From NCBI GenBank assembly GCA_022563195.1, contig JADFNV010000011.1, positions 1 to 64,000 on the forward strand: 64,000 bases of DNA. The letters run 5' to 3'. This stretch comes from Pseudomonadota bacterium (GTDB lineage Bacteria > Pseudomonadota > Gammaproteobacteria > Steroidobacterales > Woeseiaceae). A model generated the notes under the pieces. That model searched no databases. It had not been told where the DNA came from and saw nothing but the letters and a program-made list of their open reading frames with translations. The translations under genes and the position numbers were made by a program. Shown here one piece after another: positions 1 through 8,849 of this stretch (positions are counted from its first letter, which is position 1; every line of letters starts with the position of its first letter).

Positions 1-742
1 GGCTCGATTTGAACAGAATGGCACAAGTCAAACAAAACAGGATCGGCAACCAAGGATACAAAGCGATGCGATGCGGTCGCGGGACATCTGGTTCTTTATA
101 CCTCAGCACAAACAACGATATGCCCACCCAAAAGATAAAAAACCAAAAGACGGGCGTGGCGAAATTAAAGAGACTCTCAAAACCGTTGGCATACCAGCCA
201 AAACCGACAATCAGAGCTATGGCAATGACGGTTTGTAACAACAGTGCTCGAATCGGAGCATCCTGCCGCTTGTTCCAACGACCCAGCCAGGCATAAAGCC
301 GATGTTCTTTTCCCAAAGCGTAAGAAATACGACTGCCGGTAAATATCATGCCGTTGATTGCTCCCAGGCAGGAGATGCAAACCAGCAAGCTCATGATGCG
401 TGCTGCTGGGGATCCAAAATGAGTTTGAAACATATCCCAGGCAATCGCCTCGGAATGTCGGATTCCCTCCAGACCCAGTACGCGAATAAAAGCGAGATAA
501 ACCAAACAGTAGACCACCGTCACAGCCAACGTGCCAAATATTAAAGCACGCGCGAGATTGCGCTGAGGGTTTTTAACTTCGGCGGCAACGTACGACATTT
601 CGTTCCAGCCGCCATAGACGGCAATTTGGCTATCGGCAAGAGCGGTGCCGGCGTCGGCACCTACCGCCAGAACGCCCGCAAAAGCGAAGGTGACCAGGAA
701 TGCCGATGTCACTGCCTGCTCAGCTTTCGCCAAGCATTTCAT
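1..742 (-). pseudogene. APC-family amino acid permease, N-terminus missing and C-terminus beyond window
   Basis: The minus-strand frame encodes several hydrophobic segments and the signature YGGWNEMSYVAAEVKNPQRN, typical of the middle of LAT/SteT-like amino acid-polyamine-organocation permeases that import or exchange amino acids at the inner membrane. Further segments (FIRVLGLEGI, GAINGMIFTGSRISYALGKE, RHRIALYPWLPILF-like) match the second half of the family. A full member has about 430-480 residues and roughly 150-200 residues before YGGWNE; here only about 45 codons separate that motif from the first ATG (742), which overlaps the stop of the upstream DUF481 gene. The N-terminal transport core is therefore absent. 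The protein runs off the left edge. A truncated, probably non-functional permease created by deletion is the best reading; an assembly join is possible. Confidence 0.75.
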
Positions 743-1440
743 TTGCCCGAGTGCCCCCAACTGTTCCCGTTCGAGCTGTTGTTTTTGGCCGCAAAGGAGG
801 CCACCAGTGCGAAGTTGCCAATGAGCCTGACCGATAGTGCTGTCTCTGCCTCGGAGTAGGTATTTGACGATCCGGACTCGACAACAAAGCCCTGCCGGAA
901 CTCGGCTGTCTCACTGAGCGTCCAAGTGAAATGCAGACCTCCGCGCAAAATCGTCTCGCTCTCTTGTGAGCCATCAATCAGATCTGACTGTCGGGCACCG
1001 GCGCCAATCTCAGCATTGAGTTTGTGGGCTTCTCCGTCGATCAGCCGATGGCCATAGCCGACAGTCTGCGAAAATTGCGTATCGTAGCCGCTGAAACGGT
1101 CCTTGCGCCAATTCAAGCGGCCAAACAGGAAATTGTGCTCGGACAGACTACGCTCGCTCTTCCAGCCCAACTCGAACGCTTCAGCCGTCGTCTCGTCATC
1201 TTCGGTCGCATTGATCGCTCGTGCATCGAACAGGTGTCGCCACATGCCTGTCGAGTAACTGACCTCGAAGCCGGTATTAAGATTCGAATTTTCTGTATTG
1301 CCCGACGTTGCGAGATAACCCAGTGTTGCCGTGCCGGCCCAAGGCCCATGTTCTTCTTCCTCAGCCGCCACAAGCGGGTTCGCAGCAGCCAATGCTGCCA
1401 GCATCAAAACGCTGCGCGAAAACATGCCGAATGCCCTCAA
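739..1440 (-). CDS. DUF481 (YdiY-like) outer-membrane protein, altered C-terminus
   Basis: 233 residues with a signal peptide (MRAFGMFSRSVLMLAALAAA, cleavage near VAAEE). The mature part carries alternating-residue beta-strands and the opening WAGTATLGYLATSGNTENSN seen in the DUF481 salt-induced outer-membrane protein family, whose function is unknown. Family members end in a beta-strand with a terminal aromatic residue that the barrel assembly machinery recognises. This one stops with SSNGNSWGHSGK after the conserved region ALVASFAAKNNS, so the last strand (about 20 residues) is replaced. The stop TGA overlaps the ATG of the downstream truncated permease frame. The loss of the native end and of the permease start at the same point suggests one deletion joined the two genes. 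Confidence 0.75.
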   Translation of the reverse strand: MRAFGMFSRSVLMLAALAAANPLVAAEEEEHGPWAGTATLGYLATSGNTENSNLNTGFEVSYSTGMWRHLFDARAINATEDDETTAEAFELGWKSERSLSEHNFLFGRLNWRKDRFSGYDTQFSQTVGYGHRLIDGEAHKLNAEIGAGARQSDLIDGSQESETILRGGLHFTWTLSETAEFRQGFVVESGSSNTYSEAETALSVRLIGNFALVASFAAKNNSSNGNSWGHSGK

Positions 1441-1493
1441 AAGTTGGTCGCGGAGTATACGTTGCAGGATTAGGCATTGCTATAATTCCTCCC

Positions 1494-2138
1494 ATGCAAG
1501 ACCGAAACCTGACTCCGCTTGACCGTTTCCTGTCAGGCGTAAATGATGCGCTGAGTGGGGTCACCACTTCGGCTGGTCGTTCGGTTCGTCCCAATCCCGC
1601 CGCGAACGTTGCTGAAGCCACGTTAAACGACAGACAAAAATCGCATGCCGCTGGACTGATGCGTGTCAATCATGCCGGCGAAATAGCAGCACAGGGCCTC
1701 TACCGCGGCCACGCGGCCGTTGCGCGTAATACTGACATCGAGGAGCAGATGCAGCGAGCGGCTGATGAAGAATTCGATCACCTGGCTTGGTGTGAGCAAC
1801 GCCTGAGCGAACTGGATGCGGGGCCGAGTCGCCTGCTGCCGCTATGGTACTCAGGCGCTTTCGCGATCGGCCTGACCAGTGGCCTGCTCGGCGATCGCTG
1901 GAGCCTTGGTTTTATCGCTGCAACCGAGCGGCACGTCTGCGCGCACCTGACGAGCCACCTTGACCGGCTGCCGCAGGATGATGCGAAAAGCCGCGCTATC
2001 GTCGAGAAGATGCGCGACGAGGAACGCGAACACGGCGAAAACGCGATTGAGGCCGGCGCAGCCGAGTTGCCGACGCCCGTACTGCAACTCATGAAACTGA
2101 CCGCAATGCTCATGACACGAACGGCCTATTGGGTGTGA
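1494..2138 (+). CDS. coq7: 2-polyprenyl-3-methyl-6-methoxy-1,4-benzoquinone monooxygenase (Coq7)
   Basis: 214 residues starting MQDRNLTPLDRFLSGVND. Coq7 is a ferritin-like di-iron hydroxylase that carries out the C6 hydroxylation of the ubiquinone ring, the step done by the flavoprotein UbiF in E. coli. The carboxylate/histidine ligands are visible in order: HAGEIAAQ, EEFDHLAWCE, TERHVCAH and DEEREHGENA, the paired E-x-x-H pattern of the four-helix bundle. Length fits bacterial Coq7. The ATG at 1494 is chosen because the alignment to the family begins right after it; the open frame extends further upstream without family similarity. The gene stands alone between the DUF481 gene (divergent) and crp. 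Coq7 in place of UbiF suggests an aerobic quinone pathway of Pseudomonas/Xanthomonas type. Confidence 0.93.
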   Translation: MQDRNLTPLDRFLSGVNDALSGVTTSAGRSVRPNPAANVAEATLNDRQKSHAAGLMRVNHAGEIAAQGLYRGHAAVARNTDIEEQMQRAADEEFDHLAWCEQRLSELDAGPSRLLPLWYSGAFAIGLTSGLLGDRWSLGFIAATERHVCAHLTSHLDRLPQDDAKSRAIVEKMRDEEREHGENAIEAGAAELPTPVLQLMKLTAMLMTRTAYWV

Positions 2139-2223
2139 AACCGATAAAATGCGGGCATAGCTTGCCCTTCCCGGCGAACTGTATTAAAAGAGGAACCGCT
2201 TCACGAGCCGCTGAACCCATCAA

Positions 2224-2244
2224 TATCACTTTGACGGAGTAACT
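2224..2244 (+). repeat. Arm of palindromic repeat family D overlapping the crp ribosome binding site
   Basis: The sequence tatcactttgacggagta closely resembles the arms of the inverted repeat at 34112-34179 (tatcaccttgacggagtact). The GGAG within it lies about 12 bases before the crp ATG and is the best Shine-Dalgarno candidate. Only one arm is seen here. The similarity may be chance, but it spans about 17 of 19 positions. Confidence 0.4.
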
Positions 2245-2249
2245 AGTAT

Positions 2250-2903
2250 ATGCAAACCACAGCGAAGACCCTGAGCGACGTACCGGCGATCAATCGCTTC
2301 CTGAGCTACTGCCGTGTGCGAACCGTGCCATCGAAGACAGTCATGATTCATGCCGGCGATCTACCGGATGTGTTGTATTACATCGTTGAGGGTTCAGTCG
2401 AAGTCATGATCGAGGACGAGGATGGCAACGAAATGGTTCTTGCCTACCTGAACAAGGGTCAGTTCTTCGGGGAAATGGGCCTTTTCTACGAGCAGCCGAC
2501 GCGCAGCGCCTGGGTACGTACTCGCACGGAATGCGAAATTGCCGAAATGACTTACCCGCGCTTTCGTCAGATCGCCAGTGAAAGTCCAGGGCTCGTTTTC
2601 GAACTCGCCACGCAGCTGGCGACACGCCTTGACAAAACGAACCGCAAACTCGGTGATCTCGCTTTCGTCGATGTCACAGGTCGTGTTGCGCATGCCATCA
2701 TGGATTTGTGCAATGAGCCCGACGCGATGACGCATCCGGATGGCATGCAGATCAAGGTCAGCCGACAGGAACTGAGTCGACTCGTCGGCTGTTCGCGAGA
2801 GATGGCGGGACGAGTATTGAAGGTTCTCGAAGAGCAGGGACTCGTCACGGCCAGCGGTAAGACCATCGTCGTCTATGGCGCGAGGCCGAATCGAAAACTG
2901 TAA
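2250..2903 (+). CDS. crp: cAMP receptor protein / Vfr-type global regulator
   Basis: 217 residues, close to E. coli CRP and Pseudomonas Vfr in length. The N-terminal cyclic nucleotide-binding domain (about 15-130) contains GQFFGEMGLF and RSAWVRTRTECEIAEM, including the Arg-Ser pair that holds cAMP phosphate. A long dimerisation helix follows (TRLDKTNRKLGDLAFVDVTG), then the winged-helix domain with recognition helix SRQELSRLVGCSREMAGRVL, keeping Arg, Glu and Arg at the positions that contact TGTGA half-sites. The helix reads REMAGR, nearer to Vfr (REMVGR) than to E. coli (RETVGR). Its own promoter region is the 111-base gap after coq7. It should act as a homodimeric cAMP-dependent activator or repressor; its targets cannot be read here. 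Confidence 0.93.
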   Translation: MQTTAKTLSDVPAINRFLSYCRVRTVPSKTVMIHAGDLPDVLYYIVEGSVEVMIEDEDGNEMVLAYLNKGQFFGEMGLFYEQPTRSAWVRTRTECEIAEMTYPRFRQIASESPGLVFELATQLATRLDKTNRKLGDLAFVDVTGRVAHAIMDLCNEPDAMTHPDGMQIKVSRQELSRLVGCSREMAGRVLKVLEEQGLVTASGKTIVVYGARPNRKL

Positions 2904-2916
2904 TAACGGCTAGCTG

Positions 2917-3585
2917 CTACGCAATATTTTTTATCTCCTGTCGCATCGCGGCAATCGTTGTCGCGTAGTCATCACTGCCAAAAATAGCCGATCCTGCAAC
3001 GAATGTGTCAGCTCCTGCAGCGGCGATTTCAGCAATGTTATCGATTTTGACACCGCCATCGATCTCGAGGCGAATGTCGAGTCCGCTTGATTCGATGATG
3101 CTGCGCGCCTCGCGCAATTTGTCCAGTGCCGTCCGAATGAAACTCTGCCCGCCGAAACCCGGGTTCACCGACATGATAAGCACCATGTCGATCTTGTCGA
3201 GGACATGTTCCAGACAGGCTAGCGGCGTTGCCGGATTGAATACGAGCCCGGCTTTACACCCCTGATCTCGAATGAGCGCCAGCGAACGATCGATATGCCG
3301 ACTCGCCTCGGGATGGAACGTGATAATGCTGGCCCCGGCCTTCGCGAAATCGGGAATGATGCGGTCGACGGGCTCGATCATCAGGTGGACATCGATCGGC
3401 GCTTCGATGCCATGATTGCGCAGCGCGGAGAGAATCAGGGGGCCAATCGTCAGGTTCGGCACAAAGTGATTGTCCATGACGTCAAAATGCACGATGTCGG
3501 CGCCCGCATCGAGAACCGCGCTGACATCATCGCCAAGTCGCGCGAAATCGGCAGAAAGTATCGAAGGTGCTATGAGTGGTGTCAC
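2917..3585 (-). CDS. rpe: Ribulose-phosphate 3-epimerase
   Basis: 222 residues, GTG start. The enzyme interconverts D-ribulose 5-phosphate and D-xylulose 5-phosphate in the pentose phosphate pathway (and the Calvin cycle where present). The TIM-barrel motifs are all visible: [13 protein letters not shown], the metal and acid residues in [26 protein letters not shown], the phosphate-binding [17 protein letters not shown] and the closing GSAIFG. Length is normal for the family. It converges on crp with only 13 bases between the stops. Upstream and on the same strand lies djlA; the 52-base gap leaves room for a promoter, so an operon is not certain. There is no sign of a CbbE-type Calvin operon nearby. 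Confidence 0.95.
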   Translation of the reverse strand: MTPLIAPSILSADFARLGDDVSAVLDAGADIVHFDVMDNHFVPNLTIGPLILSALRNHGIEAPIDVHLMIEPVDRIIPDFAKAGASIITFHPEASRHIDRSLALIRDQGCKAGLVFNPATPLACLEHVLDKIDMVLIMSVNPGFGGQSFIRTALDKLREARSIIESSGLDIRLEIDGGVKIDNIAEIAAAGADTFVAGSAIFGSDDYATTIAAMRQEIKNIA

Positions 3586-3637
3586 TGTGTTTTCCTTTTC
3601 ATGCAGTCAAAGTGTGTGGGCAGATCCGACGGCGCGA

Positions 3638-4432
3638 CTAGCGAATCGATCGTCTGGCCTTGAGCATTTCATAGGCTCGCCGGATTTCGCGAGTCCGCCG
3701 CTCGGCCTCTGCGACAACGGCAGCGTCCGGGCTGCTTGATGCGATTTTATCCGGATGATTCTTGTTCATCAGTCGTCGGTAGGCCTTCTTGATGTCCTGG
3801 TTCGTCGTCGCTTCTTCGACACCCAACGCCAGGTAAGCGTTTCTGACCCGCTGTGCGTCGGCGTCGCCCGCCGGCGAATGTCTGAATCCTTTTTGCGCAC
3901 GAATCATCGCTTCCAACTGCGCCAGGTCGACACGACCGATGTCGAGTTCGGTGCAAATCGTCCAGATCATCGCACGTTCCTTCTGGTGCAGGCGATCCTT
4001 GGCAAGTACAACCTCAAGCAGCAGGCGTACAAACAGCAATCGCATATCGGCCCGGCGCGCGTCTACGCGTCGAAGCTGGCGCATCGTTTGTACGAGCGGA
4101 AAAGCGGCTTTCTTGCCGTCCTCGAACCAGTTGATGGCGTGCCTGACTTTTGCCGGCCCAAGCCCGATACGGTGCATGATAGCGCGAGCAGCCCGAATCT
4201 CATCCTCACTGACACGACCATCAATTTTTGTCAGATGCCCCATCGTCTGAAACAATGCCCTTAGGTAAGCATCGGTCAGACGACCGATCCCTGCCCCCTG
4301 CCGCTGGAAACTCCGGTAGCGCTCGGCAAAGCCACGATCAAATTGGTGGCCAATAAACAGGCCAAGGAGCGCAAACCAGGGTTTCAGCGTTGCAAGTCCG
4401 GCCAATGTGCCGATGATTTTTCCCCAGTACAA
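3638..4432 (-). CDS. djlA: Co-chaperone DjlA, membrane-anchored J-domain protein
   Basis: 264 residues with a TTG start. The N-terminus MYWGKIIGTLAGLATLKPWF forms a single transmembrane segment typical of DjlA, which displays its J domain on the cytoplasmic face and stimulates DnaK. Residues about 55-180 form a TerB-like helical domain (MGHLTKIDGRVSEDEIRAAR). A C-terminal J domain (about 195-264) contains the His-Pro-Asp tripeptide in NKNHPDKIA needed to trigger DnaK ATPase. Domain order and length agree with the family. No ATG or GTG lies near the start of the membrane anchor, so TTG at 4432 is accepted. It is divergent from purC. Confidence 0.93.
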   Translation of the reverse strand: MYWGKIIGTLAGLATLKPWFALLGLFIGHQFDRGFAERYRSFQRQGAGIGRLTDAYLRALFQTMGHLTKIDGRVSEDEIRAARAIMHRIGLGPAKVRHAINWFEDGKKAAFPLVQTMRQLRRVDARRADMRLLFVRLLLEVVLAKDRLHQKERAMIWTICTELDIGRVDLAQLEAMIRAQKGFRHSPAGDADAQRVRNAYLALGVEEATTNQDIKKAYRRLMNKNHPDKIASSSPDAAVVAEAERRTREIRRAYEMLKARRSIR

Positions 4433-4551
4433 TCCAGATTCTCACTTTAATGCGATACGTAATCCTAACGGTTGCACGACCGGTTTCCTATTGCCGCAAC
4501 TTGCCTCATCCCGGCTGAACAGCGATCATCCGTGGCGGGTTTTTGCAGCGG

Positions 4552-5454
4552 ATGAACATGTCAAACAGAAATTCTGACGAAGCGTTGTTCGAGTCGGTGA
4601 TCCCGGACCTGCCACTGATCGGTCGTGGCAAGGTGCGTGACATCTACAGCGTCGATAGCGAGCACCTGCTCATCGTCACGACGGACCGGCTCTCCGCCTA
4701 CGACGTCGTCCTGCCCGACCCGGTACCGATGAAGGGCTGCGTGCTCACGAAGATATCGCTGTTCTGGTTTGGAATGATGGCCGACCTCGTGGACAATCAA
4801 TTGACCCAACGGACCGTCGACGATGTGATCGCGGACCCAACTATTCGCGGGCCGCTGCAGGATCGCTCCCTTGTCGTCAAGCGGCTCAAGCCTTTGCCGA
4901 TAGAGGCTGTCGTGCGCGGATATTTAATCGGCTCGGGATGGCGCGACTATCAGGAGACAGGTCAGGTTTGCCGGATTTCTCTGCCGTCGGGCTTGCAGCA
5001 AGCCGAGCGGCTGCCGCAAACCTTATTTACTCCTGCGAGCAAAGCCGAAGCCGGCAACCACGACGAAAACATTAGTTATGACGACGTGGTCGACTTGATT
5101 GGCGAACGTCTCGCCGAACGCGTTCGCGATCTGTCTATCGCGATTTATACGCGCGCCGCAAAGCACGCGCTGACGCGCGGCATCATCATCGCTGATACGA
5201 AATTCGAGTTTGGCCTTGATGACGAAGGCCAGTTGCACCTCATTGATGAGCTCATTACACCCGATTCATCACGATTCTGGCCCATCGACGGCTACGAGAT
5301 CGGTATCAGCCCGCCGAGTTTCGATAAGCAGTTTGTGCGTGACTACCTCGATACGCTTGATTGGGACAGGACAGCGCCCGGCCCGGAATTACCGGCCGAC
5401 GTGTTACAGCAGACCAGCGACAAATACCAAGAGGCCCTGGCCCGCCTGACATGA
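4552..5454 (+). CDS. purC: Phosphoribosylaminoimidazole-succinocarboxamide synthase
   Basis: About 300 residues. SAICAR synthase joins CAIR and aspartate with ATP in purine biosynthesis. Visible motifs are GRGKVRDIYSVDSEHLLIVTTDR, the SAYDVVLPDPVPMKG loop, EAVVRGYLIGSGWRDYQETG and DTKFEFGLDDEGQLHLIDE near the active site. The protein is some 60 residues longer than E. coli PurC and resembles the longer Ade1-like form found in many proteobacteria and fungi. Possible starts are TTG at 4543, ATG at 4552 and ATG at 4558; the conserved part starts about 15 codons later, so they cannot be separated. purE and purK are about 3.4 kb away and other pur genes are not in the window. Confidence 0.95.
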   Translation: MNMSNRNSDEALFESVIPDLPLIGRGKVRDIYSVDSEHLLIVTTDRLSAYDVVLPDPVPMKGCVLTKISLFWFGMMADLVDNQLTQRTVDDVIADPTIRGPLQDRSLVVKRLKPLPIEAVVRGYLIGSGWRDYQETGQVCRISLPSGLQQAERLPQTLFTPASKAEAGNHDENISYDDVVDLIGERLAERVRDLSIAIYTRAAKHALTRGIIIADTKFEFGLDDEGQLHLIDELITPDSSRFWPIDGYEIGISPPSFDKQFVRDYLDTLDWDRTAPGPELPADVLQQTSDKYQEALARLT

Positions 5455-5516
5455 TCGCAATGCACGCTCATGTACAATGACGCACTCAGCATGTTTTGGC
5501 TCGTGATACCGCAAAG

Positions 5517-6830
5517 ATGATAGCCAGGCTTCGCAATCGCTTCGATCAGCTCGTTTGGGGCGACATGTTGACCCAACACGGTTTTCCAGGTCGCATACTT
5601 TCGACGACGCTTCGCTATGTGTATGCACTCCTGCGCGACATGGTCGCAGGACAGCTGATGTTGCGTTCGATGAGTCTCGTCTACACCACTTTGCTGTCCA
5701 TTGTGCCCTTGATTGCGTTCAGCTTCTCAGTTCTGAAAGGCTTTGGCGTGCACAACGATCTCGAGCCTTTATTATTCAAATTGCTTGAACCGCTGGGCAC
5801 ACAAGGTGCCGAAATTACCCAACAAGTCATCGACCTCGTCGACAATGTCAAAGGCGGCGTACTTGGCGGTATCAGCCTGGCATTCTTTATTTACACCGCG
5901 ATCTCGATGGTGCAAAAAATCGAGGAAAGCTTTAACTATGTATGGTACGTCGCCAAGCGCCGCAATTTCGCCCGGCGAGTGACCGAATACCTGGTCGTGA
6001 TGTTGATCGGCCCTGTCGCGATCGTCATAGCGCTTGGCATCATTGCGTCGCTGCGCAGCACTACGATTGTGCAGTTGCTGCTGACATCGGATGCGCTCGG
6101 CCCCCTCGTTCTTTTCGCGAGCAAGCTGACGCCTTACGTGCTTGTCACGAGTGTTTTTACGTTCCTGTACATTTATGTACCTAACACGCGCGTACGATTT
6201 CGGTCAGCGCTGGTTGGCGGCGTCGCCGGCGGTTTCATCTGGGCGAGCATCAGCGTGATATTCGCAACGTTTATCGTCTATTCGACGCGCACGCAGCTTA
6301 TTTATTCGGGTTTTGCCGTCGCGATCACAACTTTGATCTGGTTGTACATGAACTGGCTCATCCTTCTCGTCGGCGCACAGCTCGCGTTCTACCATCAAAA
6401 TCCGGCGTTCCTGCGTATCGGACGTCGCGAGCCGCGTCTGTCAAATGCCATGCGTGAACGCCTTGCGCTAAACATCATGTTTCTTGTTGGCCGCGCATTT
6501 CGCAATTCCGACCGGTCCGTAACGGTTCAGTCACTCGCCAGTACGCTCAAAATTCCAACGATAACGCTGACGCCGATTGTCGCCGGGCTCGAAAATAGCG
6601 ATCTGCTGACGTCAACCGAAACTGAATTCCTGGTTCCAGGTCGAGAAATGGCACGAATCAGGCTTGACGACGTCCTTGATGTTGTGCGCCAGCAGGGCGA
6701 AACGGGCTCTTATCGTGACCCTGAGTGGACCGATGCAATTCAAGGTCTCGGCAGCCAGCTCGATGCGGCGATCTCTGCGGCCGTAGGCGAAAACACGTTG
6801 GCAGACTTACTGAACCAGGCCGAGCCGTAG
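5517..6830 (+). CDS. YihY/BrkB family inner-membrane protein with C-terminal extension
   Basis: About 437 residues. The first 300 form the multi-helix membrane core of the YihY (formerly RNase BN/BrkB) family, seen in RSMSLVYTTLLSIVPLIAFS, PNTRVRFRSALVGGVAGGF and GFAVAITTLIWLYMNWLILL. Function in this family is not settled; a tRNA nuclease role was withdrawn for E. coli YihY. Compared with the roughly 290-residue E. coli protein, a soluble C-terminal part of about 140 residues is added (from about residue 300) that looks like a winged helix (SVTVQSLASTLKIPTITLTP), as in some proteobacterial homologues. Start codons TTG at 5496 and ATG at 5517 are both possible. It follows purC by about 60 bases. 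Confidence 0.85.
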   Translation: MIARLRNRFDQLVWGDMLTQHGFPGRILSTTLRYVYALLRDMVAGQLMLRSMSLVYTTLLSIVPLIAFSFSVLKGFGVHNDLEPLLFKLLEPLGTQGAEITQQVIDLVDNVKGGVLGGISLAFFIYTAISMVQKIEESFNYVWYVAKRRNFARRVTEYLVVMLIGPVAIVIALGIIASLRSTTIVQLLLTSDALGPLVLFASKLTPYVLVTSVFTFLYIYVPNTRVRFRSALVGGVAGGFIWASISVIFATFIVYSTRTQLIYSGFAVAITTLIWLYMNWLILLVGAQLAFYHQNPAFLRIGRREPRLSNAMRERLALNIMFLVGRAFRNSDRSVTVQSLASTLKIPTITLTPIVAGLENSDLLTSTETEFLVPGREMARIRLDDVLDVVRQQGETGSYRDPEWTDAIQGLGSQLDAAISAAVGENTLADLLNQAEP

Positions 6831-6838
6831 CAGCGGCA

Positions 6839-8185
6839 TCAGTTACCGGCGATTGTCATTTCTTCCACAAGCAATGATCCGCAACGAATTCCTCCGCGCA
6901 TATCCTGATCCCTGCCGATCGCGGTGATGCGACTGTACAGCTCTCGTAAATTTCCCGCAATCGTCACTTCGTGGACTGGAAACTGTATCTCGCCATTCTC
7001 AACCCACTGGCCGACAACACCGCGCGAATAGTCACCGGTCACCGCGTTGACGCCCTGCCCGATCAGCTCCTCAACGATCAGGCCCTTGTCCATCTGTTTA
7101 ATCAGCGCCGCGAAATCCTCTGCGTTGCCGCGAACCAGCAGGTTTTGTGTGCCGCCCGCATTTGCTGTCGTCTTCAAGCCGAGGCGACGAGCCGAGTAAC
7201 TGCTTAACACGTATCCCTGCAGCACCCCATCGGCCACAATGTCACGATCATAAGTGGTAACACCTTCGGCGTCGTACGGCGCACTGGCCATGGCCTTTAG
7301 CAGATGCGGCCGTTCCTCGATGCGGACGAAATCAGGAAATAATTTTTCGCCGACAGCATCCAGAAGAAACGATGCGCGCCGATATTGAGCACCCCCCGCG
7401 ATAGCACCGATCAAGTGGCCTATGAACCCGCGTGCAAGCTCCGGAGTAAAAAGTACGGGAGCGCGTGATGTTTTGATCTTGCGTGCACCGAGGCGACCGA
7501 CAACGCGCCGTGCCGCTGTTTCGCCAATATGCTGCACACTGTCGAGATCAGACGCGTCGCGCGCGGCACTGTAATAATAGTCGCGTTGCATTTCTCCATC
7601 GGCACTACCAAGTACAGCACAACTGATGCTGTGGCTGGTCTTCGAGTAACTGCCAATGAAGCCATGCGTATTGCCATAAGCACGCGAGCTGCTATTCGTG
7701 GACACGGTCGCGCCTTCGGAATTATTTATTCGTGAATCGAAATCGAGTGCCGCGGCTTCGCACTCGATCGCCATTTCGATCGCGGCCGATGAGTCGATGG
7801 ACCAGGGGTGATCGAGATCGACATCATGTACATCCACACACATGAGATCTGCCTCGGCAAGCCCGGAGTGCGGGTCCTGGGCCGTATAGGTCGCGAACGT
7901 ACAAGCCTTGCTGACCGCTTCCTGTACGGCCTCGGGCGATATATCCGATGTGCTTGCGCTGCCTTTCCTGGAGTCCCGATACACCGTTATGCCGATACCG
8001 CGATCGTTGGTGTACTCAAGATTTTCGACATCGCCAAGACGAGCGGTCGCCGACAGCCCCGTATCATGACTGGCAGCTACTTCAGCCTGATCGACACCCT
8101 GCTGCCTGGCGTAGTCCAACGCTTGTTGTACCAACGCCTCGAGTTCCCGGCATCCCAGCGACTGCCCTCGTGCGGTCTCATTCAT
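6839..8185 (-). CDS. pmbA: Metalloprotease subunit PmbA/TldE
   Basis: 448 residues from the ATG at 8185. TldE pairs with TldD (encoded at 12222-13673) to form a heterodimeric peptidase that degrades unfolded peptides, processes microcin-type leader peptides and affects CcdA turnover. Family features include RGIGITVYRDSRKGSASTSD near residue 65, LARGFIGHLIGAIAGGAQYR mid-protein and the C-terminal GGIRCGSLLVEEMTIAGN. As expected for TldE there is no HExxxH zinc motif; that is on TldD. The divergent neighbour is darP, the same arrangement as pmbA-yjgA in E. coli, which supports the call. It converges on yihY with an 8-base gap. Confidence 0.95.
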   Translation of the reverse strand: MNETARGQSLGCRELEALVQQALDYARQQGVDQAEVAASHDTGLSATARLGDVENLEYTNDRGIGITVYRDSRKGSASTSDISPEAVQEAVSKACTFATYTAQDPHSGLAEADLMCVDVHDVDLDHPWSIDSSAAIEMAIECEAAALDFDSRINNSEGATVSTNSSSRAYGNTHGFIGSYSKTSHSISCAVLGSADGEMQRDYYYSAARDASDLDSVQHIGETAARRVVGRLGARKIKTSRAPVLFTPELARGFIGHLIGAIAGGAQYRRASFLLDAVGEKLFPDFVRIEERPHLLKAMASAPYDAEGVTTYDRDIVADGVLQGYVLSSYSARRLGLKTTANAGGTQNLLVRGNAEDFAALIKQMDKGLIVEELIGQGVNAVTGDYSRGVVGQWVENGEIQFPVHEVTIAGNLRELYSRITAIGRDQDMRGGIRCGSLLVEEMTIAGN

Positions 8186-8279
8186 CGTGCGCAACGTCCT
8201 CCGCTCCGTGGCCAGCCTGAGCGCGTGTTAAACTGCCGCGACTCATGGTCCTGTTCGATTCCCCGGGGTAGCTTAGCCG

Positions 8280-8768
8280 GTGACCCAAGCAAAGCCCAGC
8301 AAAAGCGCCAGAAAACGCGAGCAACTGGCTTTACAGGAACTCGGCGAAAAACTCATTGCACTTACCGATGCCGAACTTGACTCAATGTCGCTGGAGGAGA
8401 ATTTGCTGACGGCGGTTCGCGACGCCGTGAAATTGAAATCACACGGCGCATTGCGCCGCCAAAAGCAGCTGATCGGTAAGTTGATGCGGCGAGCTGATGC
8501 CGCTCCGATCCGCAGAGGTCTCGAGGAAATCGGTGCTAGCGAACGTCAGTCGAAGCATGTCTTTTTGTCTGCCGAACACTGGCGCGATCGCCTCATTGAA
8601 GGTGGTTCTGATGAACTTTACGCATTTGAGACCCAGACCTGCCATCAAGACGAGGAACTTCGTTCTTTACTCACAGAGTTGACCATCACGGTCAACGACC
8701 GAACCGAGAAATCATTGCGCCGACAAATATTCAGACACGTTCACTCCATTCTTGCGGGCTGCATGTAG
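8280..8768 (+). CDS. darP: Ribosome biogenesis factor DarP (YjgA, DUF615)
   Basis: 162 residues with a GTG start at 8280. The protein is charged and helical and carries the DUF615 patterns SKSARKREQLALQELGEKLI and KSHGALRRQKQLIGKLMR, plus a C-terminal QIFRHVHSIL. In E. coli this protein binds late 50S precursors and helps their maturation. Its position divergent from pmbA is conserved across Gammaproteobacteria. About 95 bases separate the starts and must hold both promoters. Length (E. coli 183 residues) is slightly short but the conserved core is complete. Confidence 0.9.
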   Translation: MTQAKPSKSARKREQLALQELGEKLIALTDAELDSMSLEENLLTAVRDAVKLKSHGALRRQKQLIGKLMRRADAAPIRRGLEEIGASERQSKHVFLSAEHWRDRLIEGGSDELYAFETQTCHQDEELRSLLTELTITVNDRTEKSLRRQIFRHVHSILAGCM

Positions 8769-8849
8769 GAACATCACCGGCAACGCAAATGCCGTCGAAA
8801 TCACACTACAGGCAACACACCAACGGAATAATCGGGTTAGAATTCGACG

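Noticed and set aside
2153-2172. Terminator after coq7
   Set aside because: A 5-base gggca/tgccc stem without a T-run is too weak to call.
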